Below the pieces are notes generated by a model that was not told where the DNA came from, did not search any database, and was given only the letters and a program-made list of their open reading frames with translations. A stretch of DNA of 64,000 nucleotides. Source: DASQGA01 sp035535315. GTDB lineage: Bacteria; Actinomycetota; Thermoleophilia; Gaiellales; Gaiellaceae. Where the stretch lies: positions 1-64,000 of the forward strand of contig DATLQD010000133.1 in assembly GCA_035535315.1 (NCBI GenBank). The letters run 5' to 3'. This document shows, one piece after another, positions 15,612 to 26,265 of this stretch (the stretch's first letter is position 1; every line of letters starts with the position of its first letter). A program made the position numbers and the translations under genes.

Positions 15612-17312
15612 ATGCAGCTCAGGCTGGACGCGGCCGACCGGCTCGTGGAGCTGGTCGAGGAACAAGGCGGCGTCCTGCCGGTCGAGGAGGCGGCCCGGTC
15701 GCTCTTCGCCCTCTCGCGGGCACCAGCGGGGCTCGCACGCGATCTCCTTGCAGACATCGTCGCCGCGGACTCGCGCCTCGACTGGAGTGGCCGCTCGGTC
15801 GGCCTTGCCGGCTCGCAGCTTGCCGCGCTCCCGCTCGAGGCGGCCACGTACGTGGTCGTCGACCTCGAGACGACGGGTCTCGCCCCGGGTCGCGCCCGCA
15901 TCTGCGAGATAGGCGCCGTTCGTGTCCGCGGCCTCGAGCTCGCGGCGGCATTCGAGACCCTCGTCGATCCGGCCATGGTCTTGCCCGCGAGCATTACGGC
16001 GTTGACGGGCCTCTCGGACACTGACCTCCAGGGAGCGCCGTCATCCGGGGTCGCTGTCGCCCGCCTCCTCGATTTCGCGGGCGACTGCGTGCTCGTGGCC
16101 CACAATGCGCGGTTCGACCTCGGCTTTCTGAACCATGAGGTCGAGCGGCTGCATGGACGGCGGCTCGGCTTGCCCGTCCTGGACACGGTCTGGCTGGCGC
16201 GGCGGCTTCTCGCCGGCCGCGCCTCGCGCGTGGGCCTTGCGTCGCTGGCGCACTTCTTCGGCACCTCGACGGAGCCCTGCCACCGGGCGCTGCCTGACGC
16301 CCGGGCGACGGGCGAGATCCTCGTCCACCTGCTGGGGCTCGCCCAGGAGCGAGGAGCGCGCTCGGTCGCAGACGTCCTCGAGCTTGCGGCGCCCCGGGCG
16401 CGCCGCGTGCACGCCAAGCGCGGGCTCGCTTTCGGCGCCCCCGAGCGCCCAGGCGTCTACGTCTTCCGCGATGTGCACGGACAGGCGCTCTACGTGGGGC
16501 GCGCCCGGAACCTTCGGACTCGGCTTCGTTCCTACTTCCGGTCGGAGAGGCAGCGTTCTGCGGTCGAGGCCGCCCTCGCCGTGCTCGATCGGATCGAATG
16601 GACCATCCTCGGCTCGGAGCTCGAGGCCGGCCTCGAGGAGCTGCGGCTGATCCGCGAGCTCCGGCCACCGGCGAACGCCCGGAGCGCTCGGCCGGACCGC
16701 TACGTCTACCTTCGCAAGCGGGGAGACGCGATGGTTGTCACGAGCCGACCGAGCGAGCTCGGGCCGATCCGGAGCCGGCGCCGGGCCGAGCGGGCCGCGC
16801 GAGCGCTGGCGGGAAGCTCGGAGGAGGAGCTCGCGGTTCTCCGGTCGGGGGGCGCGTTGCCACGTCTCCGGGCTCGTCTGCGCGACCTGTCCGAATCGCT
16901 TCGCTACGAGGAGGCGGCGAAGCTGCGCGACCGCATCAGGGCGCTCGAAGAGGTCGTGCGCGACCTGCGGACGCTCGATCGGCTCCGGTCCCTGGGCGCG
17001 TGCCTGGTTGTCCCCGGGGAGGAGCAGGGCTCTCTGCGCGGCGTCTTCGTCGCCGGCGGGAGGGTCGCCTGCGTGCGGACGCTCCCGGCGGCGGGGACCG
17101 GGGCGGTCCTCGAGGTGCGCGCGGGGCTCGCCATCGCCCGGGCGGCGCAGGCGGAGGGGCCTACGTTTGACGCCGAGGCTGCCGACGAGCTTCTCCTCGT
17201 CGGCACCTTCCTGCGCCGGCCGCCGCCCGAGCTCGCGGTTTCCCCTCTCGACGAGGAACGGATCCTCGCCGTCTGTATAGGTAAGGGTCGTCTTTGGGCA
17301 GGTGTAGCCTAA
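15612..17312 (+). CDS. DEDDh exonuclease fused to GIY-YIG nuclease and UVR motif
   Basis: 566 residues. A DnaQ-type 3'-5' exonuclease occupies about 80-245: D84/E86 in VVVDLETTGL, HNARFDLGFL near 164-173, and His224/Asp229 in HRALPDAR. A GIY-YIG domain follows at about 275-360 (GVYVFRDVHGQALYVGRARNL) with the UvrC-like LEAGLEELRLIRELRPPAN. A UVR-type helix pair sits near 424-445 (RYEEAAKLRDRIRALEEV). The helix-hairpin-helix and second nuclease domain of UvrC are absent. This matches the actinobacterial Rv2191-like fusion and suggests a DNA repair nuclease. An upstream LexA box supports damage induction. Start at 15612 because a longer start would read through the operator. Confidence 0.88.
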   Translation: MQLRLDAADRLVELVEEQGGVLPVEEAARSLFALSRAPAGLARDLLADIVAADSRLDWSGRSVGLAGSQLAALPLEAATYVVVDLETTGLAPGRARICEIGAVRVRGLELAAAFETLVDPAMVLPASITALTGLSDTDLQGAPSSGVAVARLLDFAGDCVLVAHNARFDLGFLNHEVERLHGRRLGLPVLDTVWLARRLLAGRASRVGLASLAHFFGTSTEPCHRALPDARATGEILVHLLGLAQERGARSVADVLELAAPRARRVHAKRGLAFGAPERPGVYVFRDVHGQALYVGRARNLRTRLRSYFRSERQRSAVEAALAVLDRIEWTILGSELEAGLEELRLIRELRPPANARSARPDRYVYLRKRGDAMVVTSRPSELGPIRSRRRAERAARALAGSSEEELAVLRSGGALPRLRARLRDLSESLRYEEAAKLRDRIRALEEVVRDLRTLDRLRSLGACLVVPGEEQGSLRGVFVAGGRVACVRTLPAAGTGAVLEVRAGLAIARAAQAEGPTFDAEAADELLLVGTFLRRPPPELAVSPLDEERILAVCIGKGRLWAGVA

Positions 17313-17321
17313 GCTCCGTTC

Positions 17322-18254
17322 ATGAGGCAGGAGCTCGAGGCCGCCGCCACGATCTCGGCGGGAGCATTCGCTGACCGGGTGGCCGAGGCGGTGGAGCGGA
17401 AGCGGAGCCAGCTCCTCGTGGGACTCGACCCGCGTGCAGAGCTGCTGCCGGTCGAGCTTCGGGCCGGCGCCCATGCCGGCCGCGCAGCGGCGGCCGATGC
17501 CTGTGCGCGCTTCTGTACGGGACTCGTGGACGCGGTGTGCCCGTACGTCATCGGGGTGAAGGTCCAGCTGGCGTTTTTCGAGGCGCTCGGCGCCGACGGG
17601 GCACGTGCCTTCGAGGACGTGTGCGCCTACGCCCGCACCGCCGGCCTCGTGGTCATCGCCGACGGGAAGCGGGGCGACATCGGCTCGACAGCGCGGGCGT
17701 ACGCGGATGCGTACCTCGAGGGACGTGAGGACGGTTCTCCTCCGGCGGTCGATGCGCTCACCGTGAACCCGTACCTCGGGAGCGACTCCGTCGAGCCGCT
17801 AATCGCGGCGTGCCGGCGTTCCGGCACCGGCATCTTCTGCCTCGTCCACACGTCGAACTCCGGGAGCGTCGACGTCCAGGACCTCGCAACCTCCGACGGG
17901 CGCCGAGTCTGGCACCACGTCGCCGAACTCGTCGATCAATGGGGCGCGGAGCTCGTTGGGGACAGAGGCATCTCGAGCGTCGGCGCGGTGGTCGGCGCCA
18001 CGTATCCCCGAGCGGTCGGGGAGGCGAGACGGCTGATGCCGAAGGCCATACTGCTCCTGCCCGGGATCGGCGCCCAGGGCGCGACACCCGCGGACGTGGC
18101 CCGGGCGTTCACCAGCGGGCCTTCGAGTGCGCTCGTGCCGGTTTCACGCTCGATCATCTACGCGTTTCGGGTCGACGGCGCCGACTGGCGCAAGGCTGCG
18201 GCGGCTGAGGCCGCCCGCCTGCGGCGGGAGGTCTGGGGGGTGGCCGGGTGGTAG
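17322..18254 (+). CDS. pyrF: Orotidine 5'-phosphate decarboxylase (long type)
   Basis: 310 residues, the longer PyrF class seen in mycobacteria and myxobacteria. The catalytic segment VVIADGKRGDIGSTA holds the Asp-Lys-Asp network; VGLDPRAELLP near the N-terminus and LLLPGIGAQGATPADV near the C-terminus form the phosphate and substrate sites. Catalyses the last step of UMP synthesis. ATG 17322 follows TAAGCT (17310-17315) by 6 nt. It overlaps the LysM gene by 7 bp. Confidence 0.93.
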   Translation: MRQELEAAATISAGAFADRVAEAVERKRSQLLVGLDPRAELLPVELRAGAHAGRAAAADACARFCTGLVDAVCPYVIGVKVQLAFFEALGADGARAFEDVCAYARTAGLVVIADGKRGDIGSTARAYADAYLEGREDGSPPAVDALTVNPYLGSDSVEPLIAACRRSGTGIFCLVHTSNSGSVDVQDLATSDGRRVWHHVAELVDQWGAELVGDRGISSVGAVVGATYPRAVGEARRLMPKAILLLPGIGAQGATPADVARAFTSGPSSALVPVSRSIIYAFRVDGADWRKAAAAEAARLRREVWGVAGW

Positions 18255-18601
18255 ACCCCGAGCAGATCCGCGATTGGGGCCCGCGCCTGCTCGCGCCGCT
18301 CGCCTTCTTCGTGGCGGCAACGGTGCTCGTGCTCGTCGTCCACCGCGCTCTGAACGCGGACAGTGGCGCCACCCCGACGCCGGCGCCCAGGGTCACCGGG
18401 CCGGGGACGAGCGCGACCCAACCGTCGACGAGCACCAAGGACGAGGCGCCGGCCAAGAAGAAGTTCTACCGTGTGCAACCCGGCGACACCCTCGATGCAA
18501 TCGCGGCGCGCTTCAAGACCACGACGGACGAGCTGATCAGACTGAACCAGAGCATCGACCCGCTGTCGCTGACCGTCGGCCAGCGAATCCGCATCCGCTA
18601 A
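18248..18601 (+). CDS. Membrane-anchored LysM domain protein
   Basis: 117 residues. A short cytosolic N-terminus, one membrane helix (LLAPLAFFVAATVLVLVV, about residues 15-32), a Pro/Thr/Ser-rich linker, then a single LysM domain (YRVQPGDTLDAIAARFKTTT to VGQRIRIR) at the C-terminus. LysM binds N-acetylglucosamine polymers, so the protein probably tethers the membrane to peptidoglycan. No catalytic domain. The GTG start overlaps pyrF. It converges on the small gene at 18623. Confidence 0.85.
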   Translation: MVDPEQIRDWGPRLLAPLAFFVAATVLVLVVHRALNADSGATPTPAPRVTGPGTSATQPSTSTKDEAPAKKKFYRVQPGDTLDAIAARFKTTTDELIRLNQSIDPLSLTVGQRIRIR

Positions 18602-18622
18602 ATCTTCGGCGTAATCAGGTCC

Positions 18623-18979
18623 TTATGGCAGTGGTGGTTCCTCGCGCGCGGAGCGCTCGAGCTCGCGCCGTTGCCGCTCGGAACTGACCTTCTTGGCCGC
18701 GTAAACACCTGCGAGTGCGATCGTCATGAGCGGGTTCCCAAGCGTGCGGGCACGCACCACACCGACCTCGACGCGCCGCTCCCGGCGAGAGATTCTGAGG
18801 TTGCGCGGAGGGCTGTCGAGGGGAATAACACGCTCCCGGCCCTTCCGCTCCTCGCCGGCCCAGACGAAGAATCGGGTCGGACGCAGGTCGAAACCACCCA
18901 ACGACCCGATCTGCACCTCGAGTGAGCGCTCGACCCCGCGGATGCGCGCCGGCTTCGTCTCCCGCTCCTCGGACCCCAT
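18623..18979 (-). CDS. Hypothetical protein
   Basis: 118 residues, no recognised family. The N-terminal half is charged, the middle has RPTRFFVWAGEERKGRERVIPL, and a short hydrophobic segment (NPLMTIALAGVYAAKK) lies near residues 82-97 before a very charged tail. It could be a small membrane-associated protein. Support for it being real: ATG 18979 is 8 nt from a minus-strand TAGAAT box (18993-18988), mirroring the pattern of its neighbours, and it is divergent from the carboxypeptidase gene. Confidence 0.5.
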   Translation of the reverse strand: MGSEERETKPARIRGVERSLEVQIGSLGGFDLRPTRFFVWAGEERKGRERVIPLDSPPRNLRISRRERRVEVGVVRARTLGNPLMTIALAGVYAAKKVSSERQRRELERSAREEPPLP

Positions 18980-19016
18980 CGCGGGTCATTCTAAGGAACT
19001 AGCTAGATTGGCCACC

Positions 19017-20156
19017 GTGCGCCGCCGGCTCCTGTTCGTCCTCGTCGTTCTGGCGGCTGCGACACCGGCCGAGGCGGCCGTCGACCCCCCACCCTCGAGC
19101 GCCCGGGCGGTGCTCGTCGCGACGGGAGCGGGAGCGGTTCTCTACGAGCGGAACGCGGAACGCGAGCTGCCCATGGCGAGTATCACGAAGCTGATGACCG
19201 CCATCGTCGTGCTCGAGCGCAAGCGGCCCGGTGACGTGATGACCGTCCGTGAGACGGCAGCGGCGGTGGGCGAGTCGAGCGTCCACCTTCGGGTCGGCGA
19301 GAAGCTGAGGGTCCGCGACCTTCTCGCCGCGGCGCTGATCCAGAGCGCGAACGATGCCGCCGTCGCGCTGGCGGCCGGCACTACAGGCGACGTCTCGGAG
19401 TTCGTCCGGCTCATGAACGTGAAGGCACAACGACTCGGTCTGACGCACACGCACTTCGTTCGCCCTGACGGCCTCGATGTCCCCGGCCACTATTCCTCCG
19501 CGCGCGACGTCCTGAAGCTCGCGCGTGTGGCGATGAAGAAGCCGTTGGTCCGGCGCCTCGTTGCCATGCAGAGCGCGACGATCGCCGGCGGCCGCTCGCT
19601 GTTCTCCTGGAACGACTTGCTCGGTCGCTACCCCGGGCTGATCGGAGTCAAGACGGGCCACACCGACGCGGCCGGGTGGTGCGAGGTCGCAGCGGCACGA
19701 CACGACGGCGTCACGATCTACACCGTCGTCCTCGGGAGCCCGAGCCGTGCCCAAAGGAACGCCGACCTGGCACGCCTGCTCGCATGGGGCCAGGACTTTT
19801 TCGGCCGCCTTCAGCTGATCTCCACCGGTCACACGTACGCGACGTCGGCGATCACGCTCGGGGAGGACCGCCTGCCGCTCGTCGCGGTCAGACCGGTGAG
19901 TGCGGTGGTTCGAGTCGACAAGCCCCTCGTCGAGACCGTGGTCGCTCCTGCGCTCGTGTCCGGGCCCGTGGAGGCCGGCGCGAGCCTCGGCGAGGTTCGG
20001 GTCGCGCAGCGAGGCCGGGTCGTGGCGAGGGCGCCGCTCGTAGCGGCCCGCTCAGTCGAGGAGCCGGGATTCGGTCACAAGCTGTCCTGGTACTCTGGGC
20101 GGACGCTCGACGAGGCCAGTGATCTGCTCGAGCGAGTCTTCGGAAGCATCTTATGA
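19017..20156 (+). CDS. D-alanyl-D-alanine carboxypeptidase (DacF/PBP5-type)
   Basis: 379 residues. Signal peptide (RRRLLFVLVVLAAATPAEAA), then a penicillin-binding serine peptidase domain with SxxK at Ser55-Lys58 (SITK), SxN at 110-112 (SAN) and KTG at 212-214. A C-terminal beta domain follows but no obvious amphipathic anchor is seen. Trims the terminal D-Ala of peptidoglycan stem peptides outside the membrane. GTG 19017 follows TAGATT (19004-19009) by 7 nt. Its stop overlaps the next gene start (ATGA). Confidence 0.92.
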   Translation: MRRRLLFVLVVLAAATPAEAAVDPPPSSARAVLVATGAGAVLYERNAERELPMASITKLMTAIVVLERKRPGDVMTVRETAAAVGESSVHLRVGEKLRVRDLLAAALIQSANDAAVALAAGTTGDVSEFVRLMNVKAQRLGLTHTHFVRPDGLDVPGHYSSARDVLKLARVAMKKPLVRRLVAMQSATIAGGRSLFSWNDLLGRYPGLIGVKTGHTDAAGWCEVAAARHDGVTIYTVVLGSPSRAQRNADLARLLAWGQDFFGRLQLISTGHTYATSAITLGEDRLPLVAVRPVSAVVRVDKPLVETVVAPALVSGPVEAGASLGEVRVAQRGRVVARAPLVAARSVEEPGFGHKLSWYSGRTLDEASDLLERVFGSIL

Positions 20157-21112
20157 TCGTCACCGTCACGCTCAATGCGGCCATGGACCGAACGCTGTCC
20201 GTGCCGAACCTGCAGCTCGGCCAGCGCCACCGCGCCAGCCTCAGCTTCGCGAGCGCCGGCGGCAAGGGAATCAACGTTGCCAGAGCGCTCAAGCGGCTCG
20301 GGGTCCCGGTCGTGGCGACCGGCCTCGCCGGCGGGCGGAACGGCACGCTGATCGTCGAGGACTTGACGAGCGAGGGCATCCTGAACGACTTCGTGCGGAT
20401 CCGTGGTGACTCGCGGACGTCTCTCGCAGTGCTCGACCCGATCTCGAATGCCCACACCGAGATCAACGAGTGGGGACCGGAGGTCGACGAGAGCGAGCTG
20501 GAGATCCTGCGCGAGAAGCTCGACTACCTGACGAGCGGGGCCGAGTTCGTCGTGCTCGCGGGCTCGCTTCCTCGCGGCGTCGACCCGGGGTTCTACGGCG
20601 AACTGATCCGGGACCTGAATCGTAAGCACGTTCTCTCCGTTCTCGACTGCGATGGCGAGCCCCTGCGCCTCGGAGTCGAGGCCGAGCCCTACCTCGTCTC
20701 ACCCAACATGACCGAGGCAGAGCCGCTCGTCGGTCACGAGTTCACGGATCCAGAGGATCTCGTGACGGGACTCGACGAGATCGCAGAGCTCGGGGCGCGA
20801 AACGTCGTCCTGACGGTGCCGGACGGCTGTTACGCCCTTCTGCGGGAGGATCGCAGCGAGCACCGGCTGCGTGGCCGAGCACCGATCCTGGAAGCTGTCT
20901 CCGCTGTCGGCGCGGGGGACGCTCTGCTCGCAGCCTTCATCGCAGCCCGTGCGGCCGGCCGTCCGCTCGAGGATGCCGTGCGGAGCGCCGTCGCGACCGG
21001 CGCGGCCTCGGTCCTCGAAGCAGGAGCCGGACGGTTTGACCCGAGGGAGGCGAGCCGCCTCACGGGCCTCGTCGAGGTCGACCAGCTCGACCCCGTCGGC
21101 CAGGACGTCTAG
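20153..21112 (+). CDS. PfkB family kinase (1-phosphofructokinase-like)
   Basis: 319 residues of the ribokinase/PfkB family. ATVTLNAAMDRTL-like N-terminus (VTVTLNAAMDRT), the SAGGKGINVARAL sugar site, and the C-terminal VSAVGAGDALLAAF holding the GAGD catalytic aspartate. The N-terminal pattern is that of hexose-phosphate kinases (1-phosphofructokinase, 6-phosphofructokinase 2, tagatose-6-P kinase). No PTS gene is nearby, so the substrate is open. It overlaps the carboxypeptidase gene by 4 bp, an unusual pairing. Confidence 0.85.
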   Translation: MIVTVTLNAAMDRTLSVPNLQLGQRHRASLSFASAGGKGINVARALKRLGVPVVATGLAGGRNGTLIVEDLTSEGILNDFVRIRGDSRTSLAVLDPISNAHTEINEWGPEVDESELEILREKLDYLTSGAEFVVLAGSLPRGVDPGFYGELIRDLNRKHVLSVLDCDGEPLRLGVEAEPYLVSPNMTEAEPLVGHEFTDPEDLVTGLDEIAELGARNVVLTVPDGCYALLREDRSEHRLRGRAPILEAVSAVGAGDALLAAFIAARAAGRPLEDAVRSAVATGAASVLEAGAGRFDPREASRLTGLVEVDQLDPVGQDV

Positions 21113-21145
21113 ATCACAAGCCGCCGAGCCGTCTGGCCCGGCTGG

Positions 21146-22757
<1,612 letters not shown>

Positions 22758-22758
22758 A

Positions 22759-22921
22759 GATGGCCGATCGCCAATTACCACACACGCGGATGGCGGCCCA
22801 GACACGGCGCCAGACCGCACCCTCGCCCTTGTCAAGGCTTCTAGCCTTGCCTGCGGACGACGGCGCACCCTGGCTTGGCCTGACCCGTCCCCGCGGGCGT
22901 GCCAATTACCGATCGGCCATC
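22759..22921. repeat. 163-bp nested imperfect palindrome between guaB and guaA
   Basis: The entire spacer is an imperfect inverted repeat centred near 22840. The ends are perfect 12-bp inverted repeats, GATGGCCGATCG (22759-22770) and CGATCGGCCATC (22910-22921). Just inside, CCAATTACC occurs on both sides in direct orientation. The core hairpin CAAGGC (22833-22838) / GCCTTG (22844-22849) shares the same centre. It resembles a MITE-like palindrome, or it could form a large RNA hairpin in the guaBA transcript. Its sequence is unrelated to the palindrome at 5458-5626. Confidence 0.7.
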
Positions 22922-22926
22922 GTCTG

Positions 22927-24501
22927 ATGGGGCAGGTGCTTCCGATCCCGGAGCCGCCCGTCGAGGAGCGGCCCGTGCTGGTCGTCGACATGGGCGGCCA
23001 GTATTCGCAGCTGATCGCTCGCAGGGTCCGCGAATGCCGTGTCTACTCGGAGCTCGTTCCGCACACGATGTCTGTGGACGCGATGCGCGCCCGCCGCCCC
23101 CTCGGACTGATCCTCTCCGGCGGGCCTGCCTCGGTGTACGCGGACGAGGCGCCGCAGCTCGATCCGGGAATCTACGACCTCGGAGTGCCCATGCTTGGCA
23201 TCTGCTACGGCATGCAGCTGATCGCACACCAGTTGGACGGTGAGGTCGATCACACCGACCGCGCGGAGTTCGGGCGCTCGGAGCTCAAGGCGGAAGCAGG
23301 GAGCGCTCTCTTCGAAGGGCTCCCGGCCGAGCAGGCCTGCTGGATGAGCCACCGGGACTCGGTGGTCGCGCCCCCGTCGGGCTCACGTGTCACGGCGTCC
23401 TCGCCTTCGGCTCCCATCGCGGCATTCGAGGCGCCCGACCGCGGCCTTTACGGCGTCCAGTTTCACCCCGAGGTCGTGCACACGCCCCACGGCATGGACA
23501 TCCTCAAGAACTTCCTCTTCCACGTTGCAGACGCTCCGCCGGTCTGGACCCCCACGGCCGTGATCGAGGAGGAGACAGCGCGCATCCGCTCCCAGGTGGG
23601 AAGCGATCGCGTGCTCTGCGCGCTCTCCGGGGGAGTGGACTCGGCGGTGGCGGCGCTCCTCGTTCATCGCGCGGTCGGAGAGCAGTTGACCTGCGTCTTC
23701 GTCGATCACGGGCTGCTCCGAAAGGACGAGGCAATCCAGGTCGTCGAGACCTTCGAGCGCCACTTCCAGGTGCCGCTGGTGCACGTCGATGCCCGCGAGC
23801 GGTTCCTCGCCCGGCTCGAAGGCGTCACCGATCCGGAGGAGAAGCGAAAGCGGATCGGCGAGGAGTTCATCCGCGTCTTCGAGGAGGAGTCGCGCCGGCT
23901 CGGCACGATCCGCCACCTCGTCCAGGGAACGCTCTACTCCGACGTGATCGAGTCGGGCGGGTCTGGGGACGGCGTTGCCGCAACGATCAAGTCGCACCAC
24001 AACGTCGGTGGGCTCCCGGAGGAGATGGATTTCGACCTCGTCGAGCCCCTGCGCATGCTCTTCAAGGACGAGGTGCGCCGGGTCGGTGAAGAGCTGGGCC
24101 TCCCCGAGGGAATGGTCTGGCGCCAACCGTTTCCCGGCCCGGGGCTCGCGATCCGAATCATCGGCGAGGTGACGGAGGAGCGGCTCGAGCTCGTGCGGGA
24201 GGCCGACGCCGTCCTCCAGGAGGAGATCCGCCGCGCGGGGCTGTACAAGGACCTGTGGCAGAGCTTCTGCGTCCTTCCCGCCGTCCGCTCCGTGGGCGTG
24301 CAGGGCGACGGTCGCACGTACGCCTATCCGATCGTGATCCGGGCCGTCACGTCGGACGACGCTATGACCGCCGACTGGGCCAGGCTCCCGTACGACCTGC
24401 TCGAGACGATCTCGAGCCGGATCATCAACGAGATCCCCGGGATCAACCGCGTGGCGCTCGACCTGTCGTCAAAACCGCCGGCGACGATCGAGTGGGAATA
24501 G
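22927..24501 (+). CDS. guaA: GMP synthase (glutamine-hydrolysing)
   Basis: 524 residues. Aminates XMP to GMP. The N-terminal class I amidotransferase domain has [18 protein letters not shown], Cys93 in GICYGMQ and the His/Glu pair in GVQFHPEV. The ATP-pyrophosphatase domain has the P-loop [13 protein letters not shown]. The C-terminal dimerisation domain ends with [13 protein letters not shown]. The ATG at 22927 gives the normal family length; earlier in-frame codons run through the palindrome. It is probably co-transcribed with guaB. Confidence 0.95.
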   Translation: MGQVLPIPEPPVEERPVLVVDMGGQYSQLIARRVRECRVYSELVPHTMSVDAMRARRPLGLILSGGPASVYADEAPQLDPGIYDLGVPMLGICYGMQLIAHQLDGEVDHTDRAEFGRSELKAEAGSALFEGLPAEQACWMSHRDSVVAPPSGSRVTASSPSAPIAAFEAPDRGLYGVQFHPEVVHTPHGMDILKNFLFHVADAPPVWTPTAVIEEETARIRSQVGSDRVLCALSGGVDSAVAALLVHRAVGEQLTCVFVDHGLLRKDEAIQVVETFERHFQVPLVHVDARERFLARLEGVTDPEEKRKRIGEEFIRVFEEESRRLGTIRHLVQGTLYSDVIESGGSGDGVAATIKSHHNVGGLPEEMDFDLVEPLRMLFKDEVRRVGEELGLPEGMVWRQPFPGPGLAIRIIGEVTEERLELVREADAVLQEEIRRAGLYKDLWQSFCVLPAVRSVGVQGDGRTYAYPIVIRAVTSDDAMTADWARLPYDLLETISSRIINEIPGINRVALDLSSKPPATIEWE

Positions 24502-24514
24502 CCCGCTTCTTCGA

Positions 24515-24838
24515 CTAGTCGACGGCGGTTTCAGCCTCTTCGGCATCCTCGCCGTGCTCGACGATGTCTCCGGGTTTGAAAAGGACCTTCTCAAGGGCGA
24601 CGTGCCACTTCTCCTTGCGGCGGATGAGGAACTCCAGATCCATCGCGAAGTGCTTGAACTCCTCCTGTTGCGCGTTCTCCATGATCGCGCGCGCCTCGGC
24701 GTCCTGCTCGAGTGCGAGGCGCTGCTCGTACCAGCCGATTGCCTCCGCCTCCTCGATGAGCGAGGTGCACATGCGCGCAAACGTCCTGGTCTCATCCGGC
24801 AGCTCGGCCGCCGGTTCGTGGTACTGCTCGAATCCCAC
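24515..24838 (-). CDS. Encapsulated-ferritin-like (EncFtn) protein
   Basis: 107 residues. Two-helix ferritin-like protein matching the encapsulin-cargo EncFtn family. The first helix has IEEAEAIGWYEQR, with Glu30/Glu32 and Trp36-Tyr37; the second has EEFKHFAMDLEFL, with Glu60 and His63. Together these reproduce the ferroxidase ligands, and the EKVLFKPGDI segment also aligns. Expected to oxidise Fe(II) at a dimer interface. No encapsulin shell gene is in the window and the acidic C-terminus (ending EDAEEAETAVD) lacks an obvious shell-targeting peptide. GTG start with a strong AAGGAGGAT site. Third gene of the MFS-acylphosphatase-EncFtn operon. Confidence 0.78.
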   Translation of the reverse strand: MGFEQYHEPAAELPDETRTFARMCTSLIEEAEAIGWYEQRLALEQDAEARAIMENAQQEEFKHFAMDLEFLIRRKEKWHVALEKVLFKPGDIVEHGEDAEEAETAVD

Positions 24839-24850
24839 CTGATCCTCCTT

Positions 24851-25117
24851 CTAGTCGGCGTGAAACCCGCGGAGCCCCTCGGGCTCCTCCTCGACGGTAT
24901 CGACCCGGTCGACGCGGGCGCCCGGCGGCCCCTCGCCCGCGACGGCGAGGAGCCGGTCGACGGCGTCCGGCTCTCCCTCGAAGACGGCCTCCACCGTTCC
25001 ATCGGGCTTGTTCTCGGCCCACCCGGCGACGCCCTCCTGCTCGGCGTGGTGGGCGAGCGTCGAGCGGAAGAAGACTCCCTGGACGCGCCCGTGGATGACG
25101 AGTCGGCGGCGGATCAC
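24851..25117 (-). CDS. Acylphosphatase
   Basis: 88 residues, full length for the family. The phosphate-binding loop is GRVQGVFFRS with Arg18, and the second catalytic residue is Asn36 in WAENKPDGTVEAV. Hydrolyses carboxyl phosphates such as acetyl- or carbamoyl-phosphate. The GTG at 25117 overlaps the MFS stop as GTGA, and the gene ends 12 bp before the EncFtn start. Confidence 0.9.
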   Translation of the reverse strand: MIRRRLVIHGRVQGVFFRSTLAHHAEQEGVAGWAENKPDGTVEAVFEGEPDAVDRLLAVAGEGPPGARVDRVDTVEEEPEGLRGFHAD

Positions 25118-26244
25118 GCCTTGCGCTCCGCGTACCGTGGGAACCAGGGCAGGAGGAGCACGGCGACCAGGAGCGAGAAGCCCGCGGCGAGGTAGAACGG
25201 CGCGCGGGTGTCGAGGTCGAAGAGCGGGACGTAGATGAGCGGTGCGATCGCGACCCCGGCGAACTTGAAAGCGCTGTAGACGGAGGTCGCCCCGGCCCGG
25301 TTGTCGGGGAACGACTCGACCGTGATCGTGTTCAGTCCGGCCCATGTGAACGCCGAGGCACATCCGACGGCGAGGTAGACGAGGGCGAGACTCCACGCCG
25401 TAGGAGCGAAGGCCATCCCGAGGACTCCGGCGGCGCAGGCGAGCGCTCCCGCGAGAGCTGTTCGGGGCCGCCCGAGCCGGTCGACTGCGGATCCTGCGTA
25501 CCGGCCCAGGGCGATCGCCCCGACGCCGTACCCCGCGACAACGAGGCCCCGTGTTCCCGAGCCGAGCCCGAACTCCCGATCGGCGACGAGGACGACCACG
25601 AACCCAATCGCTGTGAACCCGAGGTAGCCGAGCATCGCTTTGGCTCCGAGGAGCGCGATCCAGCGGTTTGCGAGGGAACGGAAGCCGCCCTCGCCGCGGG
25701 CGTTTTCCTCGATCGCCCCGAGGGACCGCCGCGGGAGCGCCAGCACGGTCGAGACGACCGCGACGAGGACGAAGGCGAGCCGCCACGACACCTCGCCCAG
25801 GGCGCCGCCGATCGCGGGAGCGAACGTCATTCCTGCAGCCTGCCAGGCGGCGAACGTTCCGACGCTTCGCCCGAGCACTTCGGGCGCCACGACCTCCGAG
25901 AGTGCCGCCAGAAGAATGGGGGAGAGGAACGCGTTGGCCGCTCCCATGAGGGCACGGCCTGCGAGGAAGACCCAGATCGACGGGGAGAACGCGCAGACAA
26001 GGGCCGCGCCGCCGTAGACGAGGTAGCCCGCCCGCACGATCCGTCGCGGCCCCAGCCGGCTCGCGAGCGTCCCCGACACGAGCTGAAGGGCGGCGAACGG
26101 CACCATGTAGGCGGTGATCCCGCCGGCGACGAGTGCGAGCGACGTGTCCAGGCCCTCGGCCACGTTCGGGATCAACGCGATCAGCATCGCGCCCCCGAAC
26201 GGACCGAGGAAGCCGCCTGTGTAGAGGGGGAAGGTCAGTCGCAC
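25114..26244 (-). CDS. MFS transporter
   Basis: 376 residues with about 12 hydrophobic helices. Between helices 2 and 3 is an A-like motif (ASRLGPRRIVRAGYLVYG), and after helix 8 a matching one (AVDRLGRPRTALAGAL), as in the drug/proton antiporter or sugar-exporter part of the superfamily. Substrate unknown. GTG 26244 is 6 nt from a minus-strand TAGCCT box (26256-26251), so it heads the operon with acylphosphatase and EncFtn. Divergent from the UDG-like gene. Confidence 0.85.
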   Translation of the reverse strand: MRLTFPLYTGGFLGPFGGAMLIALIPNVAEGLDTSLALVAGGITAYMVPFAALQLVSGTLASRLGPRRIVRAGYLVYGGAALVCAFSPSIWVFLAGRALMGAANAFLSPILLAALSEVVAPEVLGRSVGTFAAWQAAGMTFAPAIGGALGEVSWRLAFVLVAVVSTVLALPRRSLGAIEENARGEGGFRSLANRWIALLGAKAMLGYLGFTAIGFVVVLVADREFGLGSGTRGLVVAGYGVGAIALGRYAGSAVDRLGRPRTALAGALACAAGVLGMAFAPTAWSLALVYLAVGCASAFTWAGLNTITVESFPDNRAGATSVYSAFKFAGVAIAPLIYVPLFDLDTRAPFYLAAGFSLLVAVLLLPWFPRYAERKA

Positions 26245-26265
26245 GCGCCTAGGCTACGCAGGGCT

